From: an uncultured Bacteroidia bacterium
GTDB lineage: Bacteria; Bacteroidota; Bacteroidia; J057; CALDDN01
DNA: 42,593 bases
Reading direction: 5' to 3'
Assembly (NCBI GenBank): GCA_937936615.1
Contig: CALDDN010000018.1
Location: 1 to 42,593 of the forward strand
A program made the translations under genes and the position numbers. Positions within the stretch are counted from its first letter, which is position 1, and every line of letters starts with the position of its first letter. The notes below the pieces were generated by a model that saw only the letters and a list, made by a program, of their open reading frames with translations, was not told the origin of the DNA and ran no database searches. Positions 17,480 to 25,663 of the stretch are shown one piece after another.

Positions 17480-20400
17480 TCAGGCTTGTTCCAGGGGCAG
17501 GCGGACAGTGAAGCAAGTACGGCCCGGTTCGGATTCCACCTCAATCTGGCCGCGGTGTTTTTCGATGATCTTGCGTGAGATGTCCAGACCCAGACCCGTG
17601 CCCTCGCCCTGACTTTTGGTTGTAAAGAAGGGATCGAAAATGCGGGATTTAATTTCTTCGGGAATGCCCGGGCCGTTGTCAGTAATGGCGACGCTCGCCC
17701 ACTGGCCTTCCTGCCGTATGGTGATGGTCAGCTTGCCTTCGCGGTCTACGGTGGCCATGGCCTGAATGGCGTTGTGGATGATGTTGGTCCATACCTGCCC
17801 GATTTCGTCGGGATAGAGGGGCACCTTGGGCACCGAGCTGTCGTAGTGTCTTTCTACCGTTACGCCATACTTGAGCTGGTTCTGGTAAAGTGTGAGTACT
17901 GTATCGACACTTTCGGCCAGCGAGGTCTCGACCAGTCGGTCGGAGCTTTGCACGTAAGCGTAATTTTTGAGGGCCATCACAATCTTGGAGGTCTTGTCCG
18001 ATGCAATGTCAATGTTCTGCATCGAGACCTTGAGCTGGCCCAGCTTGTAGATCATGTCGATTACCTCGACTGCCGACCGCCCGCTGAGCAGGGGCAGGAA
18101 TTTGTCGATCTCGTGCACGACGCCTACTTCCACGAGGCTCGAAGCCAGGTCTTCCGCCGAATCCTCGTCTACCCCCGCCTCGATGAGCTGATCGGTAATC
18201 TGCATGCGGTACTGCCGCTCTTCCATGGTAGTAAGCTGGCCGTTGGTGTTGAGCGCGTACTCCATCAGTTCCCGGAACAGAGGCTGATGCTGCTTGGGCA
18301 CCTTGGCCACCAGAGCCGGCAGGGTACTCAGAGTTTCGGGCAGGGTACTGTAAAGGTTGCGAATCGAAGCCTTGACGGCACTGATGGGCGTGTTGACCTC
18401 GTGGGCCACACCCGAGATCAGCTGTCCCAGAGCGGCCATTTTTTCGGAGATAATGAGCTGGTTTTGGGCTGCGGCCAATTCGCCCTTGGCTTCTTCGAGG
18501 CGGCGCTGGGTTTCGCGCTTGATCTCCTCGTCTAGTTCTTTGGTGCGGGTCAGGTCGCTGAGCACCCCGATGAACTGCTGCACCTGGCCCTGCGCATCGA
18601 AGACGGGGGTCAGGTTGAGCAGCGTCCAATATTTGGAGCCGTCGGGCCGCTGGCCCTGGAACTCTTCGACAAAGGCCGTACCCTTCTGCAGCTGGGCCAT
18701 GAGCTTCTCGCGTGCCGTGCTTTCCAGACTCTGCACCAGCAGCGGCTCGCCCAAGGCTTTTTCAGAACTTATGCCCGTAAGGCGGCTGTAGGCCTCGTTG
18801 ATCCATTCGACCTGGCCCTCGGGATTGCAGATCGCTATGGCGTTATCGGTCTTGCTGGCCACGAGTGAGAGGCGTTCGAGCTCGCGCTCGGCCTCGCGCC
18901 GTTCTGAAATGTCGATGACAAAGCAGACCATCTGCGGATTGCCATCGATGCCCACGATACCGGTCGAATCGGTCAGAACAGTGATCTCGCGGTTGCGTTT
19001 CGTGTGCAGGATCATTTCCCCGCGCACCGGCTGGCCGTCGGTAAAGAATTTGGCCAGTTTTTCCCGCCATTGGGCCTGACGGTCGCGGGGCAGGAGGCTG
19101 GCAAAATTCAGTTCCTGATCCTTGTCTGCTTCGCGGTCGAGTATCCGGTTGAAGGTGCGGTTGGCACTCAGGATTTTACCCTCTTCATCGAGCAGGGCTA
19201 TGCCCACGGGTGCTGTTTCGACCAGTGAGGCCACCTGTTCCTCGCTGCGCTTGAGTTCGCGCTCGGTCTGTTTGCGGGCTGTGATGTCGATGGCAAAAAA
19301 CACCAGTTTGATCGTACCATCCGAACCGGTGATGCGAACTGCTTCGAGCAGGACGGTCAGAGGCTTGCCTTTGCGGTTCTGGAGGGTGTGCTCGCCCTGG
19401 ATCTCGGTTTCTTCGGCCACAAATCGTTCGATGAGCTGCTGCCAGCTGTTGCGCTTGGCGTTGCTGCTGAGCATGGTGAAGCTCTGGGCGAGCAGATCGT
19501 CGAGGGCATAGCCGAAGGTCTTGCAGAAGGCATCATTGGCCGACTCGAACAGGCCATCGGCATTGAGGATGCAGATGCCAATGGGCGATTTTTCGATCAG
19601 GCTGCTGAGCGATTCTTCCGACTGCTTGAGCAGGTGCTCGGTGCGCTTGCGGGCCGTGATGTCGGTTACGAACACTACTTTGCGGGCCATCCCATCGGGC
19701 CAGTCCATTTTCAGGGCGTTGGAGAGGATGGTAAGCTGGCGGCCCGTGCGGTGGCGGGCGACGAATTCGCCCACTTCGGCTGCCCCCTGCAGGAAGCGTT
19801 GATGCTGCTGCATCCACCACGCCGTTTTATCGGGCGGAAAAACCACGGTAAAAGGCTGGCCCGGCAGGTCTTCGACCGAATAGCCGAAGATTTCGGCGTA
19901 GGTCTGGTTGGCACTCTCGAAGTGGCCGTCCTCGCGAATGACGGCTATACCGACGGGTGCCTCTTCAATGAGCTGGCGGAAGCGGGCTTCGCGCAGTTCC
20001 TGTTCGGCCAGTCGCAGCTGTTCTTCGGTACGCTTGCGGTCGGTGATATCGATGACGTAGGTAATTTTTCGCACCCGACCGTCGGAACCCGTGATACGGG
20101 TGGAGCTGGCAAAAATCTGCAAGGGTCTGCCCGATTTGTGTACGACGTTGAACTCGCCGTGCGTTTCGGCCTTTCCGGCGATGAACTCTTCGTGCAGCTT
20201 CTGCCAGTGCCGGACCTGATCGGTGGGCACAACGAGCGTAAAAGGCTTACCCAGAAGTTCTTGAGCCGTATAGCCGTAGATCTGGCAATAGGTAGGATTG
20301 ACGCTTTCAAAACAGCCGTTCTCGTCCGTAACGCAGATACCCATGGGAGCCTGGTCGACCAGCTGGCGAAATCGGTTCTCGCTTTTGATCAGCTCGGCCT

Positions 20401-23400
20401 GGCTCTGGCGCATCTGCTCCTGGGTAGCTTCCATTTCCTCGAGGTTCTGGCGCAGTTCCTCTTCCGCCGAGCGGAGCTGCTGCTCGGCTTCCTTGCGGTC
20501 GGTGATGTCGATGACGTAGGTTACCTTGCGGGGTTTGCCGTCTGAACCGGTGATGCGGCTCGAGTCGGCCAGCACCATCATGCGTTTGCCGCTGCGGTGC
20601 ACGACTTCGAATTCACCCTGCACGTCTTCCTTTCCGGCAATGAAGCGGTCGTGTGCCAGCTGCCATCTGGCCCTCGTCTCTTCAGGAACAACGACGACAA
20701 AAGGCTGCCCGATCAGCTCTTCTGGGCGGTAGCCGTACATCTGGGCATAGGCGGCGTTGACACTTTCGTAAATGCCTTTCTCGTCGGTAACGCAGATCCC
20801 CATGGGCGATTCGTCGAAGAGCTTGCGGAAGCGTGTCTCGCTGCGTTCGAGGCTGATCTGCGAAGCCCGCATCGCTTCCTGGGTGGCTTCCATTTCCTCG
20901 AGGTTCTGGCGCAGCTCTTCTTCGGCGGCCCGGAGCTGCTGCTCGGCTTCCTTGCGTTCGGTGATATCGACGACGAACGTAATTTTAGTTGGCTGGCCTT
21001 GGGCATCCGTTCCGCGGGCCGAATCGGCCAGCACCGTAAGCTTGCGCCCATTTTTGGCCATTACCGTAAACTCGCCCCGCGTGTCTTCCTTGCCGGCAAT
21101 GAAGCGGTCGTGCACCGCCTTCCAGTAATCGACCGTCTCGGGTGGCACCACTTTGGTGAAGTGCTGACCTTGCAGTTCCTCACGACGGTAGCCGTAAAGC
21201 TGGCAGTAGCCCTCATTGAAATCGATGAAGTAGCCCTGCGAATTGGTGATGCAGATGCCAATGGGGGCATTCTCGAAAAGTTTGCGCTGGATTTCCTCGC
21301 TGACGCGCAGGCTTTTTTCCGCTTCCTTTCGGGCCGTAATATCCACTACAAAGGTAATCTTGGTAGGCAAGCCGTCGAGGCCTGTACTGCGGGCCGAATC
21401 GGCCAGGACGATGAGTTTGCGTCCGTCTTTGGTGCGTACCTCGAACTCGCCCCGGGTGTCCTCCTTGCCCGCAATGAAGCGGTCGTGTACGGCCCGCCAG
21501 TGATCGGCCTGCTCGGGAGCTACCACGCAGGTAAAGTGCTGGCCGATCAGCTCCTCACGCCGATAGCCATAGAGCTGGCAGTAGCCCTCGTTGACATCGA
21601 CGAAGTAACCCTGCGAATTGGTAACGCAGATGCCGATGGGGGCCGACTCGAAGAGGTGCCGCTGGATTTCCTCGCTGCGCTTAAGATTGCGCTCGGCCTG
21701 CTTGCGGGCTGTGATATCGACTACAAACGTGATTTTACGGGGCCGCCCGTCGGGGCCGGTACCCCGTGCCGAGTCGGCTAGCACGATCATGGGCCGACCC
21801 GACTTGTGCAGTACCTCGAACTCGCCGCGCGTGTCTTCCTGACCGGCGATGAATCGATCGTGAACCCGCCGCCAGTGCTGCTCCTTTTCCTTGGGTACAA
21901 CAACGGTAAAATGCTGGCCCTTAAGCTCTTCGCGGGTATAGCCGTACATCTGGCAGTAGCCGTCGTTGAAGTCGACGAAGTAGCCATCGGCATCGGTGAT
22001 GCAGATGCCGATAGGTGCGTTCTCGAAAAGCTGACGTTGAATCTGTTCGCTGACCGCCAGCCGTTGCTCCATTTCTTTGCGCTGGGTAATTTCCTGCACA
22101 TACGTGATCTTGCGCACGGCCCCTCCATCGAGGACGACCCGCGCCGAGTCGGCCAGGACTGTCAGGAGGTGTCCATCGCGGTGGCAGACCGTGAACTCGC
22201 CCCGCGTCTCCTCGGTACCCGCAATGAAGCGGTCATGAATCTGCATCCACTGCCGTTCCGTGCCCGGGGGAACTACCCGCGTAAAGGGCTGACCGATCAG
22301 CTCGTGAGGTTCGTAGCCGTAAATGCGGCAATACGCCTCGTTTACGTATTCGAAAATACCTTTTTCGTCTGTTACGCACACGCCCAGCGGGGCTTGGGCA
22401 ACCATGATCTGGAGCTGTTCCTGAGCCTTGACAGCCTCGGGGCTGCTCTCGGATGGAGCGCGATCAAACATCCAGATCAAGGGGGTCTGGCCCCGATTGC
22501 TGGCCGACCGGATCCGGACCCGAAACTCAACAGGCTGCGGAACCGGTTCCGCTTGGGGTGTCGAACGATCGAGCAGAGGGGTGGGAGTCAGCAGAGGTCT
22601 CCGTACGGGCTGGGCGAGGTTGCCATTGTTGCTGAAAGGGTCGATGCTGCGGGCAATCGGCTTCGTGCCTGGATTGGAACTGGGAGCCGAGGGCTGCGCA
22701 TCGACTTTTGAATTCACTTTTGAATTCACTTTGACAGTAAAAATCTGTTCATCGAGCTCGTAGCCTGTACGCAGCCTCTGACCCGCATTGAGATTGATGT
22801 TCCAGTGGGGGAAAAGCTGGTAATAGGGCTGACCGCGCCGGATGGGCTGGTTGTCGGCGATGAGGCTGCGAAAAGCCGCGTTCGTCCAGAGGAAGCGTCC
22901 GCTGGCATCGGTAGCACAAACGGGCAGGTCGATGCGCTCGAAAAACGTGCGCAGGGAGTGAAGCTCGGGAATGGCTTCGTCCCCGGCAACGGGTTCGAGG
23001 CGCAGGTGCCGTTCCGGACGTCCGTGAGCGTCCAGGCTTTCGGAGCGGATGCTCACCACCAGGCCCAGGTTGTGGCCCGCTGCCGTGCGGGCTGTAAAAT
23101 AGCCTTCAGGTGTCGAAGTTTCACTGCTTGTGGCCAGGAAACGCAGGAAATCGTCCTGCTCGGCCCAGTCGATCAGGTCGAGCAGATTAAGCTGGCGCAG
23201 CTGCATTTCGGAGTAGCCCAGCCATTCGGATACAGGGCGCAGAAACTGGAAGCGCAGCCCTGCCCGCAGCATTATTTCCACGGCAGGCCAGCTCACGGCT
23301 GAGGTGCCTGAAACCGCTTCCTTGGGTGCTTGGGCCCATGCACTGGACTGGGCAGGCACGCTGGCCAGCAGTTCCAGTTCATACTGTTTACGGTAGACCT

Positions 23401-23926
23401 GGTGGGCTTGCCGTGGCAGGAGCGAGTCCATAACGCTGAGCAGGGTAAAGCCGTCGGCTTTCCACTGGTTGTGCGAAGAATGGCGCGAAGAGGCCGAACC
23501 TGAAACGGGCACAGAAGCCAGTGGCCGCTCTTCGGGCTGGTATCTGCCGTTGCCGCCTAGCGTGCCCTGCCCCAAAGCTGCAATCCGCTGCAGCGGCTGC
23601 GATTCGCCGCTGTACAGAGCGTTGGAAGCGGCTGCCGAAGGGTCGAGTACCAATACAAGCAGAAGCTCGAACCTGCCGTCGCAAAAACGGTAATAAGCTT
23701 CGTGTTTGTGCTGGTAGCGATCGAAGCCTGCGGGTGCCTGGGCCAGAACCTCGGGGGCAGCAGCAGCAGCGGCTGGAGCGTCAGTAATCGAGGTGTAAAG
23801 CCGATAGGCAGATGCCTGGGCCAGCTCGGCAGGGGTGAAATCCAGCGCGTACGAGAGTTCAACCTCGGCCTGATTGCTCCCGTCTCGGGGGCGCAGCTGG
23901 AAACGAACATCATTAATTTGAGCCAT
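17480..23926 (-). CDS. Giant PAS-array histidine kinase with N-terminal MAQ domain
   Basis: Soluble 2148-residue kinase without a membrane segment. In order: an unrecognised N-terminal module (1 to about 110) resembling the two upstream small proteins; two degenerate PAS-like regions (about 216-310 and 322-400); a Pro/Ser-rich linker (400-465); ten clear PAS domains (about 504-617, 632-742, 757-867, 882-992, 1034-1145, 1185-1297, 1317-1425, 1441-1550, 1566-1675, 1689-1793), most ending in a [VI]DIT-x-RK motif; a coiled coil (1795-1830); then the kinase core with H1842 in SGVAHEVNTPISAVKASI, N box VWTNIIHNAIQAM (about 2045-2057), DNGPGIPE (2083-2090), FDPFFTTK and GEGTGLGLDISRKI. About 210 residues separate the phospho-histidine from the N box, some 100 more than usual. 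There is no receiver domain. Signal unknown. Third gene of the operon; two receivers follow at once. Confidence 0.95.
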   Translation of the reverse strand: MAQINDVRFQLRPRDGSNQAEVELSYALDFTPAELAQASAYRLYTSITDAPAAAAAAPEVLAQAPAGFDRYQHKHEAYYRFCDGRFELLLVLVLDPSAAASNALYSGESQPLQRIAALGQGTLGGNGRYQPEERPLASVPVSGSASSRHSSHNQWKADGFTLLSVMDSLLPRQAHQVYRKQYELELLASVPAQSSAWAQAPKEAVSGTSAVSWPAVEIMLRAGLRFQFLRPVSEWLGYSEMQLRQLNLLDLIDWAEQDDFLRFLATSSETSTPEGYFTARTAAGHNLGLVVSIRSESLDAHGRPERHLRLEPVAGDEAIPELHSLRTFFERIDLPVCATDASGRFLWTNAAFRSLIADNQPIRRGQPYYQLFPHWNINLNAGQRLRTGYELDEQIFTVKVNSKVNSKVDAQPSAPSSNPGTKPIARSIDPFSNNGNLAQPVRRPLLTPTPLLDRSTPQAEPVPQPVEFRVRIRSASNRGQTPLIWMFDRAPSESSPEAVKAQEQLQIMVAQAPLGVCVTDEKGIFEYVNEAYCRIYGYEPHELIGQPFTRVVPPGTERQWMQIHDRFIAGTEETRGEFTVCHRDGHLLTVLADSARVVLDGGAVRKITYVQEITQRKEMEQRLAVSEQIQRQLFENAPIGICITDADGYFVDFNDGYCQMYGYTREELKGQHFTVVVPKEKEQHWRRVHDRFIAGQEDTRGEFEVLHKSGRPMIVLADSARGTGPDGRPRKITFVVDITARKQAERNLKRSEEIQRHLFESAPIGICVTNSQGYFVDVNEGYCQLYGYRREELIGQHFTCVVAPEQADHWRAVHDRFIAGKEDTRGEFEVRTKDGRKLIVLADSARSTGLDGLPTKITFVVDITARKEAEKSLRVSEEIQRKLFENAPIGICITNSQGYFIDFNEGYCQLYGYRREELQGQHFTKVVPPETVDYWKAVHDRFIAGKEDTRGEFTVMAKNGRKLTVLADSARGTDAQGQPTKITFVVDITERKEAEQQLRAAEEELRQNLEEMEATQEAMRASQISLERSETRFRKLFDESPMGICVTDEKGIYESVNAAYAQMYGYRPEELIGQPFVVVVPEETRARWQLAHDRFIAGKEDVQGEFEVVHRSGKRMMVLADSSRITGSDGKPRKVTYVIDITDRKEAEQQLRSAEEELRQNLEEMEATQEQMRQSQAELIKSENRFRQLVDQAPMGICVTDENGCFESVNPTYCQIYGYTAQELLGKPFTLVVPTDQVRHWQKLHEEFIAGKAETHGEFNVVHKSGRPLQIFASSTRITGSDGRVRKITYVIDITDRKRTEEQLRLAEQELREARFRQLIEEAPVGIAVIREDGHFESANQTYAEIFGYSVEDLPGQPFTVVFPPDKTAWWMQQHQRFLQGAAEVGEFVARHRTGRQLTILSNALKMDWPDGMARKVVFVTDITARKRTEHLLKQSEESLSSLIEKSPIGICILNADGLFESANDAFCKTFGYALDDLLAQSFTMLSSNAKRNSWQQLIERFVAEETEIQGEHTLQNRKGKPLTVLLEAVRITGSDGTIKLVFFAIDITARKQTERELKRSEEQVASLVETAPVGIALLDEEGKILSANRTFNRILDREADKDQELNFASLLPRDRQAQWREKLAKFFTDGQPVRGEMILHTKRNREITVLTDSTGIVGIDGNPQMVCFVIDISERREAERELERLSLVASKTDNAIAICNPEGQVEWINEAYSRLTGISSEKALGEPLLVQSLESTAREKLMAQLQKGTAFVEEFQGQRPDGSKYWTLLNLTPVFDAQGQVQQFIGVLSDLTRTKELDEEIKRETQRRLEEAKGELAAAQNQLIISEKMAALGQLISGVAHEVNTPISAVKASIRNLYSTLPETLSTLPALVAKVPKQHQPLFRELMEYALNTNGQLTTMEERQYRMQITDQLIEAGVDEDSAEDLASSLVEVGVVHEIDKFLPLLSGRSAVEVIDMIYKLGQLKVSMQNIDIASDKTSKIVMALKNYAYVQSSDRLVETSLAESVDTVLTLYQNQLKYGVTVERHYDSSVPKVPLYPDEIGQVWTNIIHNAIQAMATVDREGKLTITIRQEGQWASVAITDNGPGIPEEIKSRIFDPFFTTKSQGEGTGLGLDISRKIIEKHRGQIEVESEPGRTCFTVRLPLEQA
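20918..22417 (-). repeat. Four tandem 375-bp PAS-coding repeats inside the giant kinase
   Basis: The motif HDRFIAG recurs at residues 564, 689, 814 and 939, an exact 125-residue (375-base) period, with strong similarity across whole units (for example ICITDADGYFVDFNDGYCQ against ICITNSQGYFIDFNEGYCQ). The next copies lie 153 residues apart because a coiled-coil linker (EEELRQNLEEMEATQE) is inserted before each, and later copies are more divergent. This pattern points to recent tandem duplication of the first units and makes copy-number change by recombination possible. Confidence 0.85.
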
Positions 23927-23995
23927 GAGTCCTTGGGTTTCCTGGGGATAGTTAAAAGCAGCTTGTTGAATGTGCCTGCCTGTCAGGCGGCTGGG

Positions 23996-24022
23996 CTTCC
24001 GCAGGCCACAGGCCCGCGGAAG
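23996..24022 (-). other. Strong intra-operon hairpin between small MAQ gene and giant kinase
   Basis: On the minus strand CTTCCGCGGGCC and GGCCTGCGGAAG form a 12-bp stem with a single G-T wobble and a three-base loop; flanking GGCTG and CAGCC can extend it. It lies 24 bases past the stop of the gene at 24046 and 70 bases before the kinase start. No T run follows, so it looks more like an RNA-stability or processing element, or a partial terminator, than a full terminator. Confidence 0.6.
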
Positions 24023-24045
24023 TCAGCACAGCCCGAAGGGGAAAA

Positions 24046-24516
24046 TCAATAGAAGGCCGGTTGAGGCAGCTCGGATATGCGAACAATTCGGCTGCTGGCC
24101 CGCCCGTCGGCAATTTCGGGTACGACCCACACATAAGCCCGCAGGTTGCGGGTGCGGCGCATGATCTGGTTCCAGTCGAAAGAGCACGCACGTTCGATCT
24201 GGCGGCTGCGCATGCCCTGCGGATTGAGTGTCTCGCGGCAAACCCACAGGATGAGTCCACCGCTGTTTTCAGGCGTATGACGCTGGCGGTATTCGGGCGG
24301 GGTAGCAGGCATGAAGACCGTCTGATAGGCCCCGTTGTGCTCGAACTGCTGGTCGTAACGCTGGTAATCGGCATCGAAAAGACCGATGTAAAGACCGTAC
24401 TGGAGGTTGCGGTTCTGCTCGGCCTCGCTGAATTCGACCATGAAGCTGACGCGGGCGCGGCCTTGATTCTGGCCATCGAGGCCCACTTGAAGCTGGATGT
24501 TATGGATCTGAGCCAT
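24046..24516 (-). CDS. Small protein of an unrecognised beta-rich family (MAQ module)
   Basis: Soluble protein of 156 residues with no signal peptide, membrane segment or known motif that I recognise. It begins MAQIHNIQLQV and continues with VSFMVEFSEAEQNRNLQYGLY, written here as VSFMVEFSEAEQ then NRNLQYGLYIGL; later it has EHNGAYQ, GGLILWVCRE and VWVVPEIADGRASSRIV. The next upstream gene (24558) has matching blocks in the same order (MAQVRDVKL, VEYSQAELSQNMQFGLY, HNGA, LWIARE, VIPEITEGRGWSRV), and the first 50 residues of the downstream kinase match too. The alternating hydrophobic pattern suggests a beta-sandwich. It lies 41 bases after its paralogue and is followed by a strong hairpin. A partner, ligand-binding or competitor role toward the kinase N-terminus is inference. 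Confidence 0.85.
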   Translation of the reverse strand: MAQIHNIQLQVGLDGQNQGRARVSFMVEFSEAEQNRNLQYGLYIGLFDADYQRYDQQFEHNGAYQTVFMPATPPEYRQRHTPENSGGLILWVCRETLNPQGMRSRQIERACSFDWNQIMRRTRNLRAYVWVVPEIADGRASSRIVRISELPQPAFY

Positions 24517-24557
24517 TTCTAAAGTCCTTTCGTTGAGATCAAAAAATGAAGGCTCGA

Positions 24558-25121
24558 TCAGTCGTTGCTGCCATTCATGACGCCCGGAGCATAGACCTGC
24601 TCCGCCTGGTTCGAAGAGGGAACCCCCATGCCGTTGTTCATGAACATCATTTCGTTCTCGAAGGGCATAAAGAGCTGCTGGTTGGGCTGGAGCTGAAAAA
24701 CCCGGCTCCAGCCGCGGCCTTCGGTGATCTCGGGGATGACGGCCACCTGAGCAAAAAAGCCCGGCCAGCTCATGAAGCGGCTGTTGCGCTGAAGTACGGC
24801 CCGGCGGGTATAGAACTGGGTCTTACAATTGCGCGGCGATACGAACTCGCGAGCAATCCACAGCACCTGATCCTGCATCCGGGAATTGCCCGACTGCATC
24901 CAGCGTTCGGGCTGCTGGTACTGCATTTCGCGGGCCCCGTTGTGTCCCATGTTGACGGGCTGCATGCGCTCATCTACCGCAATGAGCATTACATAGAGTC
25001 CGAACTGCATGTTCTGACTCAGTTCAGCCTGCGAGTACTCGACCGCGAACTGAACCTCGGCTACGACCTGCTGATCGGGCGTCGAGCCGGTAAATAGTTT
25101 GACATCACGAACCTGTGCCAT
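24558..25121 (-). CDS. Small protein of the same MAQ family with Met/Asn-rich tail
   Basis: First gene of the six-gene operon: 187 residues, soluble, no signal peptide. Residues 1 to about 150 are clearly homologous to the protein at 24046 (start MAQVRDVKLFTG, then VEYSQAELSQNMQFGLY, NMGHNGAREM, VLWIAREF and VIPEITEGRGWSRVFQL). It has a C-terminal extension of about 35 residues rich in Met, Asn and Gly, including ENEMMFMNNGMG, which the other copy lacks. The function is unknown. As first gene it is likely made in larger amounts than the kinase, which fits a structural or scavenging role, but that is inference. The start is ATG 25121; a promoter with TTG and TAAATTCG elements lies about 120 bases upstream. 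Confidence 0.85.
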   Translation of the reverse strand: MAQVRDVKLFTGSTPDQQVVAEVQFAVEYSQAELSQNMQFGLYVMLIAVDERMQPVNMGHNGAREMQYQQPERWMQSGNSRMQDQVLWIAREFVSPRNCKTQFYTRRAVLQRNSRFMSWPGFFAQVAVIPEITEGRGWSRVFQLQPNQQLFMPFENEMMFMNNGMGVPSSNQAEQVYAPGVMNGSND

Positions 25122-25240
25122 AATTGTGGGATAGATGGATTAAGAATTAAGAATTGATTTTAATCTGATTTTGGTTTATCGCATAGAGATGAATGATTTC
25201 TCTGTTTTGATTAAGCGGAACCCATTCACATAGTAACAAA

Positions 25241-25270
25241 CGAATTTATCGACACTTGGTTTTAGTGCAA
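25241..25270 (-). promoter_or_regulatory. Promoter of the MAQ-kinase operon
   Basis: Read on the minus strand: TTG (25270-25268), a 19-base spacer, TAAATTCG (25248-25241), the TAnnTTCG variant. Transcription would begin near 25235, giving a leader of about 115 bases before ATG 25121. Confidence 0.55.
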
Positions 25271-25502
25271 ATAAACAACAGTCATTTTTCAGTCTTTTTC
25301 GCATAAAAATCATATTCTGAATTAGTACAAGCTACCCCTCTTAGTCTATACTTTTAATAGATTGGAAGTACGCCTTTGTGCTTATTTTTATTAGGACGGC
25401 TTCATTTCCTGATCCGCGCGATCGAAGAGGCAAACGTCGAAATAGTTCCGAAGCTTGGCTTGGATCAAAAACTGATCGGCTCGATAAAATTCTTTCTGCT
25501 TT

Positions 25503-25533
25503 TTGAACTGTTTTTAAGGTTTTATTAAATTTG
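25503..25533 (+). promoter_or_regulatory. Promoter of the solo PAS gene
   Basis: TTG (25503-25505), a 20-base spacer and TAAATTTG (25526-25533), an exact match to the Bacteroidota consensus. The predicted leader to ATG 25664 is about 125 bases. Confidence 0.65.
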
Positions 25534-25663
25534 GATTCGGTTTCCGTATTGAATCAACAGAAAGACACCCAGTTAAGCACTTTTAACTAATAAAAAAGCT
25601 CTGGACTCCAACCGATTGAAAGGCATAACCAATACTATTACTTAATCTATTACTGCTATTCCC

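Larger units (their letters stand above)
25122..25663. other. Divergent regulatory region between the MAQ-kinase operon and the solo PAS gene
   Basis: A 542-base AT-rich gap without a convincing gene. It holds one promoter for each strand (25241-25270 minus, 25503-25533 plus), each leaving an unusually long leader of about 115-125 bases. In the plus-strand leader a small hairpin (AGTTAA/TTAACT, 25571-25588) is followed by an A-rich run. The stretch 25376-25528 is open for 50 codons from a TTG and looks less AT-rich than its surroundings, but I do not call it a gene. Confidence 0.6.

Noticed and set aside
18548-22417. Possible CRISPR-like or transposon repeats
   Set aside because: The repeats are 375-459 bases apart, coding, and each encodes a PAS domain.
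19388-22711. Several long plus-strand frames opposite the PAS array, similar to one another
   Set aside because: Their mutual similarity only reflects the repeated PAS DNA on the coding strand.
25376-25528. A 50-codon plus-strand frame (TTG start) with fairly normal composition in the divergent gap
   Set aside because: No recognised similarity, no ATG, and the plus-strand promoter box overlaps its end; kept only as a remark.
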